A stretch of 64,000 bases of DNA from Doryteuthis pealeii (Eukaryota; Mollusca; Cephalopoda; Myopsida; Loliginidae): NCBI GenBank assembly GCA_023376005.1, contig CM042143.1, positions 88,757,140 to 88,821,139 on the forward strand, written 5' to 3'. Each line of letters opens with the position of its first letter. Position 1 is the first letter of the stretch. The position numbers and the translations under genes were made by a program. Positions 53,516 through 64,000 of the stretch are shown piece after piece. Under the pieces are notes generated by a model, which saw nothing but the letters and a program-made list of their open reading frames with translations, searched no databases and was not told the origin of the DNA.

Positions 53516-55006
53516 CAGTTTGTGAATTTCTTATTAACTGTTATATGCTAATGTACTGAAACAAATTATCCAATCTTATCCCTAAAGTGTTTGATTTTTT
53601 TTTTTTTTTTTTTTTTTTTTACTGAATTCTTTGTCCAATCTGCAAATTTTATTTTTAGTTTTTACACCTAAGTTTGCAATAAGGGAATGGAATTTTAGTG
53701 AATGTTTTTTTAGCTTGAAAGAAAAAAAGTTGTACCTACTAAAAGATCAATCAGATGAAATTCCATGCCAGACTAAGGATTATTATATTTATGGTCTTGT
53801 GTTGGCTATATGATTTTAGAGATGGTTTGATAAAGCAGCAGGAGAAATATTAAAAATAGTATACGGGTGTTTCTTTAACACTAGCCAAACTACACAACAT
53901 TTGGAGTATTATTGGTACATCGGCACTTTATAATTTCTTCTGACTTACAAAAAAAAATATTTGTCAATATAAAATATGACTTGGTATAATTTTTCTATTT
54001 TTTTTTTGAGGTAAAGCAAATCGGTAAGTACGCTGGCAATTATGAAATTATTATAGTTTATGAAATGAATTGAAGGTTGGACTTATGTTTTTTTTGTGAA
54101 GAATGAGTTTTGGGGGGGGGGATAAAGTTTATGACTGTTTAGAACATCTCTTGGTACGTTGATTATTTGTTGGCTCTAATTAGAGTTGATATATATATAG
54201 TATATATATATTGATATATATTATGTATTATACATACACACACACCAACCCTCTGCATGAGTAGGATGTGCTAGATTAAGTTCTTAAGCGAGTTTAGCTG
54301 GGTTTGAATTTAAGTTTTCCTTTACATCGACTGGTTACTGACCAATGTTAAAGAGCCCAATTGCCTACTTTCATAACTAGTTGGAAGAAGTGTGTTTGGA
54401 TGCATACCATTCCAAGGGTATTAGTGCTATGTGAAATGCAAATAGACATGTCCGGATTTTTACTTGGGTCGACAGCATTTTCTACAGTTTAACCATTATA
54501 CATGCACCTCCACAGAAGTTGCACATAAGAATTATAATAAAATTCTAGCTCATTAAAAGTTTAGCATTTAGTTTCAATAAGAAATCTAGATAAATCTCAT
54601 TGGATTTGGCCTTACATGTTGTCATTACACAGTTTATCATCTATTCTATATTGCTTTTCATCAACCTTTCAGTATTCGTTATTACTTTTTTTTTTTTTTT
54701 TTTTCCCCCCCCCCAAACTTTCTTACATAGGAAGTGTGATAATAATTTCATGAACAATTATATAAATTCACTAATTATATCTAACTATTCTCTTAAATAC
54801 TTTGTTGTAATTGTTAATGTTTAATGGAACCTTACTCTAATGTTTTCGTTGGTACTCTCACCATTTAGATGTCTACGAATTTATTTGTTAATACTACATG
54901 GATTTAGTGAATTGTTTTTTTTAAGTGAAAGTGATTGAAATTTCCTTTATTTTGATTTCCATTTCAATCAATAAAAGCATCTGACTTTTTTCTTTTTTAA
55001 TTTTAG

Positions 55007-55090
55007 GCGGACACCTTTTAACATTTTGACTACATGTAGAAGTGCTCGTCAACATCAATTCAATGGTATAATGCTCATTGGTAACAAGAG
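55007..55090 (+). pseudogene. Duplicate of Rab2 RRDTFNHL exon (artefactual copy)
   Basis: Reverse copy of 35262-35354, nine bases shorter, with scattered losses (acceptor TTTTAG, GCGGACACC instead of GCGGGACACC, and a gutted middle). AATGCTCATTGGTAACAAGA and the GTCAGT donor remain recognisable. Confidence 0.85.
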
Positions 55091-55164
55091 GTCAGTATTA
55101 GATGAATTTTTATCTTTATCACATAACTCGTCTTTATTATTTATTCATTTTTTTTAATTTTTTT

Positions 55165-55890
55165 TTCGCTATATTGGATTGGCGATCGTCAAGGTAGAGG
55201 CTGATAGTCTTCCAGTCTCAACCTGCATGAACCTTGATAATGATAGGCTTATATTAGCTCTGAAACTTAGCTACACTGCAGATATGTTTTGTTCCTCGGG
55301 GCAGTGGCTTGGTCTTAGATTGCTTGTCTTCGCTCCTTCTTATTCGTTTGCAATTTGTTTGCATTCGAATAGTGACGAAATGCATTCCTGATAGTGGTTC
55401 TCTTAGCGCATTCTGTCTTTTGTGCTGTTCCACAGGTTTGACGTTGATTTTGCATTTATTGAGATTTTGCTTCAGTACGTCCTTAAACACTTCTTGGGTA
55501 GACTCCGTAGGTTGTTTTCTTCTTTAATTGGGAGTAGATTTGTTTGGGGAGATGGTCATCAATATTATTACAAACTGGCCAATCAATCTCAATTGGTTTT
55601 TGATGATACACAGGATTTCAATGCTGGGATTTTTTGTTTCATGCGCACACTGGCTTTTCTTCTATCTTCTACTTGGGTTTATGACATTGATTGGGACGAA
55701 GATTTGTTGGGGAGTAGTAGTCAGACATTATACAAATGGGGTGTCATCTCAATTGGTTTTTGATGATCAAGTTTCAATGCTGGGCATTTTGTTCCATGCA
55801 GACACTGACTTTGTTCTTCTATCTTCCCATCATATTGAGTATGTTTTTCGAATGGAGAAGCTGTTGGAACTTTTTCTCCTATGAAATGAA
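55165..55890 (-). mobile_element. Duplicate of the LINE remnant (right arm)
   Basis: Reverse copy of 34480-35191. One minus-strand frame here is locally clearer than in the left arm (FKDVLKQNLNKCKINVK, and ALREPLSGMHF followed by LPRGTKHICS), which supports the LINE identification. Confidence 0.75.
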
Positions 55891-57026
55891 GATATCTTAA
55901 TTCTCATGAAAAAGCTGATGAAAGCTTTAATTTAATTAGAATAATATGTATGAAATGATATAAATATTAAAGATAAAGGAATTTAATAAGAACACATAAC
56001 AAATTACTTATTAATCATATTTGAATTGGTTTTACACAAATCATTCATGGATTGGGATTTTAGTAATTGTAAATAAACATGTTAGCTATACATAACCTCA
56101 GTAAGTTATTTATTAAACCGGTTTGTTAAAACCATTGCAGTTACACACCATGAATCTAACTTACAAATTGTGCTAGAATGGAAAATTTATTTCTCGAATA
56201 AAATGTTAACTAATATAAGAGTAGTATTTATTTTAAACTATGTGTGTTTTGGTTTTTTTGTTCTGTGTTAATAAGTAATTAAAAGGTTTCTGTATCTATA
56301 TTATTATTTAAATACTACAAATGTTAGAAAATGAACATTGTATTGTAGTTTTGATATATTTTAGTTAAGGGTAGCATTGATGGAGTCAGACACTGCTTAC
56401 TGGAGTTTCTCACTATGCGATCTTCAGACAATCAGTATGATATATGGTGGTGGGATCAGGTATAAGTGTTGTTGAATGCAGAAAGCATGAACGTTTTGAA
56501 GGATGCAATGTTCTCGGTAAAATGGATGCTGAATAATGTATAGTATAACACTTAGTGTTTATTGGATCCTAGAGCTGTTTTATTTTTTATTTTATTTTTT
56601 CATTTTTTCTTTTGGTTATCCCTGATGTATGTTTTTTTGTTATGGTGGTGGTTCTGAGTTAAAAATGTTTAATTTTGTTAGGTTGCCTGAAACATCTGAA
56701 ACTGAGGTCATTCACTTTTTGGCTTTAAGCAGGTAGGGTTGGTTGTTTTGGCTTGACTGTCTTTTAGCTCCTTCCCCCCCCACCCCGCCAAAGAAAAAAC
56801 ATAAAATATATTTAACTTTGTCACCCTATTATTGCATTCAGCGATTAATAAGGTGACATTTTGATTCTTTCTAAAATGACTTGGCTATTGCTTAGTGGGT
56901 TACAATACACATAAGCTCATTAAGTCTTGATTTGGGGAATGTTATTACAAATGGCCAGAAAGATTTTAACAATTTTATAATAAAATACAAAATATAACAT
57001 TTGTTTTGTTCAGCATGTAGCTAGGG

Positions 57027-57079
<53 letters not shown>

Positions 57080-58219
57080 TGCTTTTCTAGTTTGTTTACT
57101 TCTAAATTTGTTTGGTGTATTTTTTAATGGCAATTAACTTTGTGGTTATTTAATGCCAGGTTAAACTTGTGAGAGCGTAGTGGGGGGGGGCCATACTTTT
57201 CGCTAGGGTATTAGTTCCAAAAGTGAGATAATAGCATGACTAGAGTTTGAAACTCTTAATTATACGTCCAGCATGTTTTTAGTTATAAGTTGGTTGGGGG
57301 TGGGGGTTAGAATATATTTAGGTTCTTACAATATAAGCTGGGGAGAAAAGGTAGCTGCTTGATTAAGTGATTAAGAGTCCATCCCTCCTTTTTTTTATGA
57401 CTGACTCCTTAAAACATACCATTGGAAATTGTCTTTAAATTTAAATCAGTTTTTGTCATTTCTTTTCTTTGATACTTTGGATTGTAACCCAACTTATTAT
57501 TAATACAATAATTTGTCCTATACATAGTTTGCATAATTGGTTTTCCTGTCAACTGGGACTGTAGAATTCATAGACTGCACCTCTACAGAGGAATAAAACC
57601 CTTCCTTAATGGGTGTTTGGTCACCCGAGGGGGGGGGGCTATAATGCCTGAAGACTGGATCCTGTTAGTTGGGTGCTCACGTGACTGCAACAACGTCACT
57701 TCAGCTTTTTTTGGCCAGATAGTCCAGTGAAGAGGCCAAATTTTGTCTAGCATATATGATAATGTCCTGGAGCATATTTTTTCAAATACTGCACTTAATA
57801 AAAACCTCCGACCCTTTTATGCTTATAGATGCTAGAAGGTAGTGGCTGAGGGTTAACACTAGTTTTTAAGACTTTGAAGTTATTCTTCTAATTTGATGTA
57901 AATGCAGAAGTTAATGAAAATTCATTTCTACGCAATTTATTATACCATGAAATATATATTTAAAAAAAAAAGATTTGGCAATTAAATAGCACAAGGTTGA
58001 TATGCATTAACAAAATAACCAACAATAATTGTGTATTTTAAAATGTTTTGATATTACATGAGTGTGTGTTAAAGTATAATAATTCCGATTTTATAAGATT
58101 CTATGAATAATTACGTTTATTGAAATACACAAAGTGAAAATTTAATTGTAAAAGATTTTTTTTAAAATATGTTCTCATTCAGTCAAGAACTTTTTGGTGT
58201 ATGTCATTTGAAAGCATGT

Positions 58220-58745
58220 TGATTTATTAAAAGTATAAAAAGTTTATTAATACTCGTTACGTTAATATGTATTGCTGTTTATTTGCAACATTCCTGTTAA
58301 ATAATGAGAATTGTCCAAGATTATAATAACAGATGAAATATGGATTATCTGGTGTTGCTTATTGCCAAATTCTTATTTTCTAGTGTTTGTCACCTATTGT
58401 TGAAATAATGGACCATTCCATTTTATTATATGGGAGAAAAGGGAAGGAAAGTAATGCCAACAGAATAGTTTTAAAAAAAAGTGATGAGATGGGAAAGATA
58501 GAAAAGGGTGAGATGCAGAAGCGTAACTTTCTTTCAATGGAATGTATGAAAAGAAGGAAGATAGAAAAGGGGTGACGTGCAGAAGCAATAACACTAATTT
58601 CAATCGAATGTAATGAAAGAAGGAATAGAAAGAAAAGAGTTTAATCAGATTATGATACTTGTTACAGTACTGAAATTTCGGCATAGCTTTTAGTACTATC
58701 AACGTAATAATTATATAGTGTGGTATATCCAGGTCTGCTAGGTAA
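58220..58745 (+). mobile_element. Duplicate of Helitron-like element D (right arm)
   Basis: Reverse copy of 31573-32085. It retains both GATAGAAAAGGG tandem units and the 3' GTGTGGTATATCCAGGTCTG region, where the hairpin is broken by indels. Confidence 0.5.
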
Positions 58746-59416
58746 ATTATTGTATGAACTGTATAAACTCACTCATAAGATAAGAAATTTTTTTTTTTTT
58801 ATTTTTTTTTAAGAAAAAATTAAATCAGCATTTCTTAGAGGAAAAATTCCGTGAAGTTTTTGAATATCAATTTGGATGCATAATTTTCCTTTTTTTTCTT
58901 TTTTCTTTTTTTTTTCTTTCTTTTTTTTTTTTGTCTTTTTTTTTCTTTTTTTCTTCTAAATTACTGTATTTGACTTGTGGGTGCATATTATCTATTAATC
59001 TTGTTTTTGATTGTATATGAATATACTTGTTCCTAATTCAAATATTTAGCAGCCAAGAATTGTGCAAAGAATAATAATAGAACATTGCAGCAAGAAGTAA
59101 CATTGTATAAATGAATATAAAGATTATAGAATTCATCATTCATGTATCAGCTCTCTTATAAACATGAAATGAAGCTTAGTTCTTTCCATCAGGAGAATTA
59201 TTTATTATTAGGGGATATTTAGGTTCTAGGCTTAGTCGTAGGCATGCCAGGTTCCAGTTAGATATTGTCCCTGCAACTTGTGCATTGATAACAGCTTGGG
59301 TATTATTTGTGCAATGATCAGTGGGTTGTGTGATTCACCTTGGCAAGAACATTCCCTGTCTAGCATAGTGAAGAGGGATAGATCATCACTGTCTGGTCGA
59401 TACACTTTATATTAAC

Positions 59417-59459
<43 letters not shown>

Positions 59460-59893
59460 CGATTATACAATTTTTTTCTGTATTTTTTGAGAAGGTCTTG
59501 ATGTGAATATTTTATGTTTTAGACTGTCTCTCAAAACCTCCTTGAAAATACAGACAAATATAGATTTTCATTATTAAGTAATGAGATTGGTGTATTTCTG
59601 TTGTAGCAAACTAATCACGTTATGTCACAATTTCTTAAAAAAAAAATAAAATGATTGCGTGAAGTCTATTAAATGAGTATTATGATTTATAGTCAAAATA
59701 TTGATATAGAATAAAAAGCACCTATGTTATAGTACACTCAAGAAATTTGAGTAACAATTCTAGTTATTTGTTGCTATTATTTTTGTTGCTGGTCTATTTG
59801 AAAAAGCGTCTTTTTTTTTTTTTTTTACATTGATGATTTTGCATCCATTTGATATTTCTATCTTGTTTATAAGTATCTTCTTCTGCATTTCAG

Positions 59894-59999
59894 TGATTAT
59901 GGAAGCAAGGCTGAGATGTGCAAAAAGAAGAAGGTGAATTTGCTAGAGAGCATGGTTTGATATCATGAAACTTGCAAGAGCGGCAGAAATGTGGAGGAG
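59894..59999 (+). pseudogene. Duplicate of Rab2 ETSAK exon (artefactual copy)
   Basis: Reverse copy of 30290-30401, 106 nt instead of 112. The CAG acceptor and GTACAG donor are kept. The ETSAK codons are garbled (GAAACTTGCAAGAGCGGCAG), so no functional protein could come from it. Confidence 0.85.
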
Positions 60000-60788
60000 G
60001 TACAGTATTTTCATTTTTTATCGTATATGTTTGATGCACATACACCTTGCTGCATATCAGCAATGCATATAAATTGTCTTTATGTTAAGTATTTTATATT
60101 TCTAAAAATGTGTTCTTATAAATCGTACAAGGAACACACATTATGGGTTATGGGTATTGTAAATATATAAAGCTTTATTATAAATGGTTAAAAAATAGCC
60201 ATATATAGAATATTAAATATCTACTCGGGCCGTTGGTGGTGCTTTGGAATACTCGACTGCACCTCTGCAGAGGTGTAATTCAGTGGGGCACTGTTAGCCA
60301 TGGGTTGATGATCTCGTGATGCTTAGGAAAGGACCGTGGATGAGCGTCCATGAGAAAAGCTCATTGGCCCTTAGCTTAGGCTAGATGCATGTCAGGAGGC
60401 TCTCCAATATCGGCTTGTCTTGTCAAGCTCTTAACTTGTGGAATTGTTTCAACCCTATGGCCTTGGAGTCTAATATTTCAACAATGCACCAAAGGGATTT
60501 TGTTTTTAAACTTTTGAATTATTTTAAAAGAATACACAAAAAGGCTTTTAATAAATTGTTCATAAATAAAGTCATTATTAGACAAAATATGTTTCCTGAA
60601 ACTTTTATTTTCACATACTCATGAAAATAAATTTGTTAATTAGAATGTGGAAAAAAAGACCAAAATGAAATGTCCTAAAATATTTACTTTGTTGGCAAGA
60701 TAGTATGTGGTAAATGCGGTGCTGAAAATTGATTGAAAATTTCTCGAGGTAAAAGAATCTGTCCAATTAGTAAGAAAAACTACAAAGA

Positions 60789-60829
<41 letters not shown>

Positions 60830-61091
60830 GAAATTAAGATATTAGAACATTGGTGATGAGGTTCAACAAATTAGGTTTGTATTATGTGAGCAAATATAAC
60901 ATAAGTTTATATGGCTAAAAGATGGTCCAGAAAAACTGTCATGATTGCAATTTGACATGTGTTCATTCAACCAAAGTTAAAATCGTTACATTATAGAATT
61001 TTAGATTATTCATTTTACCCAGCTAAAAATATTATTTCTATAATTCTTTTTAGATTTCAATTAGAACTTTATTTCTTCTGGAAATTTATGT

Positions 61092-61191
61092 NNNNNNNNN
61101 NNNNNNNNNNNNNNNNNNNNNNNNNNNNNNNNNNNNNNNNNNNNNNNNNNNNNNNNNNNNNNNNNNNNNNNNNNNNNNNNNNNNNNNNNNN
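61092..61191. other. Assembly gap, 100 N
   Basis: Exactly 100 unknown bases, the usual placeholder for a gap of unknown size between contigs. The inverted right arm ends at its left edge. Confidence 0.99.
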
Positions 61192-61226
61192 CCAAGAGAG
61201 ACGATAATACAGAAAAATTTATATCG

Positions 61227-61270
<44 letters not shown>

Positions 61271-61964
61271 GTAAGTAAAGTGTATCAGCCAGACAGTGAG
61301 GGAGTCTATCCTTTTTCACTAGTGCTAGACCAGGGAATTGTTTCTTGCCAAGGTGAAATCAAACCACCTACTGTCATTGCACAAATGAGATTACCCAAGC
61401 TTGTGCTATTCATGCACTAAGTTGGCAGGGACCAATAATCTAACCTGGAACCTGGCAATGCTCTAACGGACTAAGCCTAGAACTAATATCCCAAATAAAT
61501 AAATAATCTTCCTGACTGGAAAGAATCTAAGCTCATTTTCATGTGTGGTGATAAGAGGAGCTGATACAAGATTGATGATTCTATACATTTTTATTCATTT
61601 ATACAATGTTACTTCTTTGCTGCAATGTTCTTGTATTCATCTTTTTTTGCACAATTTTTGGCTTCTAAATATTTTTTGAATTAGGAACAAATATATTTTA
61701 ATATATTCAAAAACAAGAGTTAATAAGATAAATATTGCACCACCCAAGTAAATACAGTAATTTAGAAGAAAAAAAAAAAAAAAGAAAAAAAAAAAAAGAA
61801 AGAAAAAAAAAGAAAAAGAAAAAAAAGGAAAATATGCCATCCCAAATTTTTGATATTCAAAAACTTCAGGAATTTTTCTCTTAAGAAAATGCTGATTTAA
61901 TTTTTTTTTTAAAAAAAAAAAATTCTTATCTTTATGAGTGGAGTTATACAGTTCAATACATATA

Positions 61965-62438
61965 TATTTACTAGCAGGACCTGTGGATATACCACAGTAT
62001 GATAATTATACGTTTGATAGGTTTACTTAAAAGCTATTGCGAAATTTTTTCAGTATGTAACAAGTATAATAATCTTGATTAAACTCTTTTTCTTTCTTTC
62101 CTTCTTTTCATTACATTCGATTGAAAGATTAGTGTTATTGCTTCTGCACGCTCACCCCTTTTTCTATCTTTCCTTCCTATCTTTCCCCTTCTCATCTTTT
62201 TTTTAAATATTTCTGTGTGGCATGTACTTTTCCTTCCCTTTCTTTATAATAAAAATGGAATGGTCCATTATTTAACTGAGGTGACAACACTAAGAAATAA
62301 GAATTTGGCAGATAAGCAACACCAGATAATCCAGATTTACATTTGTGTATTAATCTTGGACAATCTCATTTTTAACCAGAGGATGTTGCAAGATAACAGT
62401 CATACAATTAAGGAACACGAGTATTAATATATACACAT
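61965..62438 (-). mobile_element. Helitron-like element D, post-gap copy
   Basis: Same 3' end as 31573-32085 (hairpin CTGTGGTATATCCACAG, GTCCTG, CTAG then T). One internal tandem unit is absent. The 5' side reads TGTATATATTAATACTCG, differing from the left copy. Confidence 0.55.
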
Positions 62439-62671
62439 TTTTATACTTTTAATAAAATCAACATTGCTTTCAAATGACAGTTACACCAAAAAGTTCTTGA
62501 TGAATGGAACATATTTAAAAAAATCTTATTACAATTAAATTTTTCACCTTTGTGTATTTCATAACAGTAATTATCATAGAATGTCTTATTAAAATGGAAT
62601 TATTATACTTTAAGCACACACCATCATGTAAATATCAAAACATTTTAATATACACCAATTATTGTTGGTTA

Positions 62672-63165
62672 TTTTGTTTAATGGCATATCAACCCTTGTG
62701 GGCTATTTAATGCCAAATCTTGTTTTTTTTAAATATATTATTTCATGTGTATTAATAAATTGGTAGAAATGATTTTCATTAACTTCATGCATTTAATCAA
62801 ATTAGAAGAATTAACTTCAAAGGTCTTAAACTAGTGGTTAACCCTCAGCCACTACCTTCTAGCATCTATAAGATAGAAAGGGTTGGGTGTTTGTTATAAG
62901 TGCGATTTGAAAAATATGGTCAGGACTTTATCATATAGGTGCTAGACAAAATTTGGGCCTCTTCAACTGACTATCTGGCCAAAATAAAAGCTGAAGTGGA
63001 GTGTTGCAGGTCACGTGACCACCCAACTAACAGGATCCAGTCTTCAGGCATTATAGCCCCCCCCCCTCGGGCTGACAAACGACCTCATTAAGGAAGGGGG
63101 TGTTTATTCCTCTGTAGAGGTGCAGTCTATGAATTCTACAGTCCCAGTTGACAGAAGACCAATTA
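62672..63165 (-). repeat. Repeat family 2, post-gap copy
   Basis: Same element as 32312-32795 but with the fuller head side CTCTGTAGAGGTGCAGTCTA, which matches the usual family consensus. This shows that the left copy has a deletion there. Confidence 0.65.
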
Positions 63166-63642
63166 TAGCAAAACTATGGATAGTTACAAATATTGTATAA
63201 TAATAAGTTGGGTTACAATTCCAAGTTATCAAAGAAAAGAAATGACAAAACTGATTTAAAATTTAAGGACAATTTCCAATGGTATGTTTTAAGGAGTCAG
63301 TCATAAAAAAAAGGAGGGATTGGGACTCTTAGATCACTTAATCAAGCAGCTACCTTTTCTCCCCAGCTTATATTGTCAAGGAAACCTAAATATATTCTTA
63401 ACCCCCACCCCCCAAACAACTTAGAACTAACATGCTGGACTGTGATAATAAAGGAGTTCAAACTCTAGTCATGCTATTATCTTCACTTTTGGACTAATAC
63501 CCTAGGGAAAAGTATGGCCCCCCCCCCCCAGCTACTGCTCTTCTACAAGGTTAACTTTGGCATTAAATAACCCACAAAGGTTAATATGCCATTAAACAAA
63601 GAAACCAAACAAATTTAGAAGTAAATCTAAACTAGAAAGGCA

Positions 63643-63688
<46 letters not shown>

Positions 63689-64000
63689 CCCTAGTCTAAC
63701 ATGCTGAACAAAAACAGAATTTGTTAGATTTTTTTTATTTTTTATTAAATTGTTAAAATCTTTCTGGCATTTGGTAATAACATTTCCCAAATCCAAGACT
63801 TAATGGAGCTTTGTGTATATTGTAACCCACAAGCAATAGCCATCATTTTAGAAAGAATCAAAATTGTCACCCTTATTAATCGCTGAATGCAATTAATAAG
63901 GGTGGACAAGAGTAAATATATTTTTATTGTTTTTTTTCTTTGGCGTGGGGTGGGGGTGGGGGGAAGGGAGCATAAAAAGACAGTCAGCAAAACAACCAAC

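Larger units (their letters stand above)
45262..61091 (-). repeat. Right arm: error-rich reverse copy of 29130-45105
   Basis: Every element of the left arm follows in reverse order and opposite strand. Family-2 copies lie at about 46025-46275, 48510-48945, 51645-52145, 52965-53400, 57545-58025 and 60220-60480. SINE-B lies at 45480-45760 and 54240-54520, family 3 at 47450-47990 and 56030-56165, the LINE at 55165-55890, the Helitron-like repeat at 58220-58745 and SINE-A at 59235-59405. Differences are mostly one- or few-base indels spread evenly through exons and introns alike. Likely a read-through of the second strand of one molecule, assembled as if genomic. Confidence 0.88.
61206..64000 (+). 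repeat. Direct second copy of 30819-33620
   Basis: Nearly identical, same orientation, from ATACAGAAAAATTTATATCG to the last base. It repeats SINE-A (61281-61485), the Helitron-like element (61965-62438), family 2 (62672-63165), SINE-F (about 63340-63610) and the long A run. Differences: one tandem unit missing near 62175; about 19 extra bases at 63112-63140; several homopolymer lengths. Most likely the next contig re-covering the same locus, or the other haplotype. Confidence 0.92.

Noticed and set aside
55422..55884. Two overlapping open frames of 113 and 118 codons on the plus strand
   Set aside because: They are antisense readings of the duplicated LINE remnant, kept open by AT-rich base composition.
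45262..61091. A real second Rab2 gene in head-to-head array
   Set aside because: Introns, SINEs and homopolymers are copied along with the exons; exons are broken by indels different from those in the first copy; copy ends at an assembly gap. An artefact explains all of this.

Overview
This is AT-rich, intron- and repeat-dominated nuclear DNA from an animal. There are no operons, Shine-Dalgarno sites or dense ORFs. Instead there are spliced exons with GT/AG borders, several tRNA-derived SINE families, non-LTR retrotransposon remnants, many fold-back (MITE-like) elements, (TA)n microsatellites and homopolymers of 30-48 bases. The repeat style and the Rab2 protein fit an invertebrate, possibly a lophotrochozoan or mollusc. 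That placement is inference and I cannot name the species.

The only convincing protein-coding gene is a Rab2 small GTPase on the minus strand. Five 3' coding exons lie at 40922-40841, 35354-35262, 30401-30290, 26754-26686 and 24895-24800. They encode about residues 63-212 of a 212-residue Rab2, from the DTAGQE switch II region to a C-terminal double-cysteine prenylation motif. The 5' exons (P-loop, switch I) are not in the window. The GQESF exon lacks one base, most likely a sequencing error.

Layout: 1-24.2 kb is the region downstream of Rab2. It is packed with SINEs, fold-back elements, a TA-flanked Tc1/mariner-like non-autonomous element, Helitron-like copies, a candidate solo LTR and a LINE fragment. 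24.2-40.9 kb is the Rab2 3'UTR, exons and introns, including an antisense LINE remnant with a poly(A) tail. 40.9-45.1 kb is more repeat-rich sequence upstream of the last recognised exon.

From about 45.2 kb the sequence turns round. 45.26-61.09 kb is a noisy reverse complement of 45.1-29.13 kb and carries degraded, frameshifted second copies of three Rab2 exons. A 100-N gap follows (61092-61191). After it, 61.2-64.0 kb repeats 30.8-33.6 kb in direct orientation. I read this as a fold-back read or assembly artefact followed by a re-assembled copy of the same locus, not a biological inverted duplication. Indels unlike real divergence, three copies with mutually inconsistent differences, and a gap of default size support this.

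I found no evidence for a new enzymatic or defence system. The points most worth checking are the fold-back artefact, the shared 3' tail between unrelated SINE families, the strong orientation bias of two repeat families, and the Helitron-like and ribozyme-like ends of some repeats.
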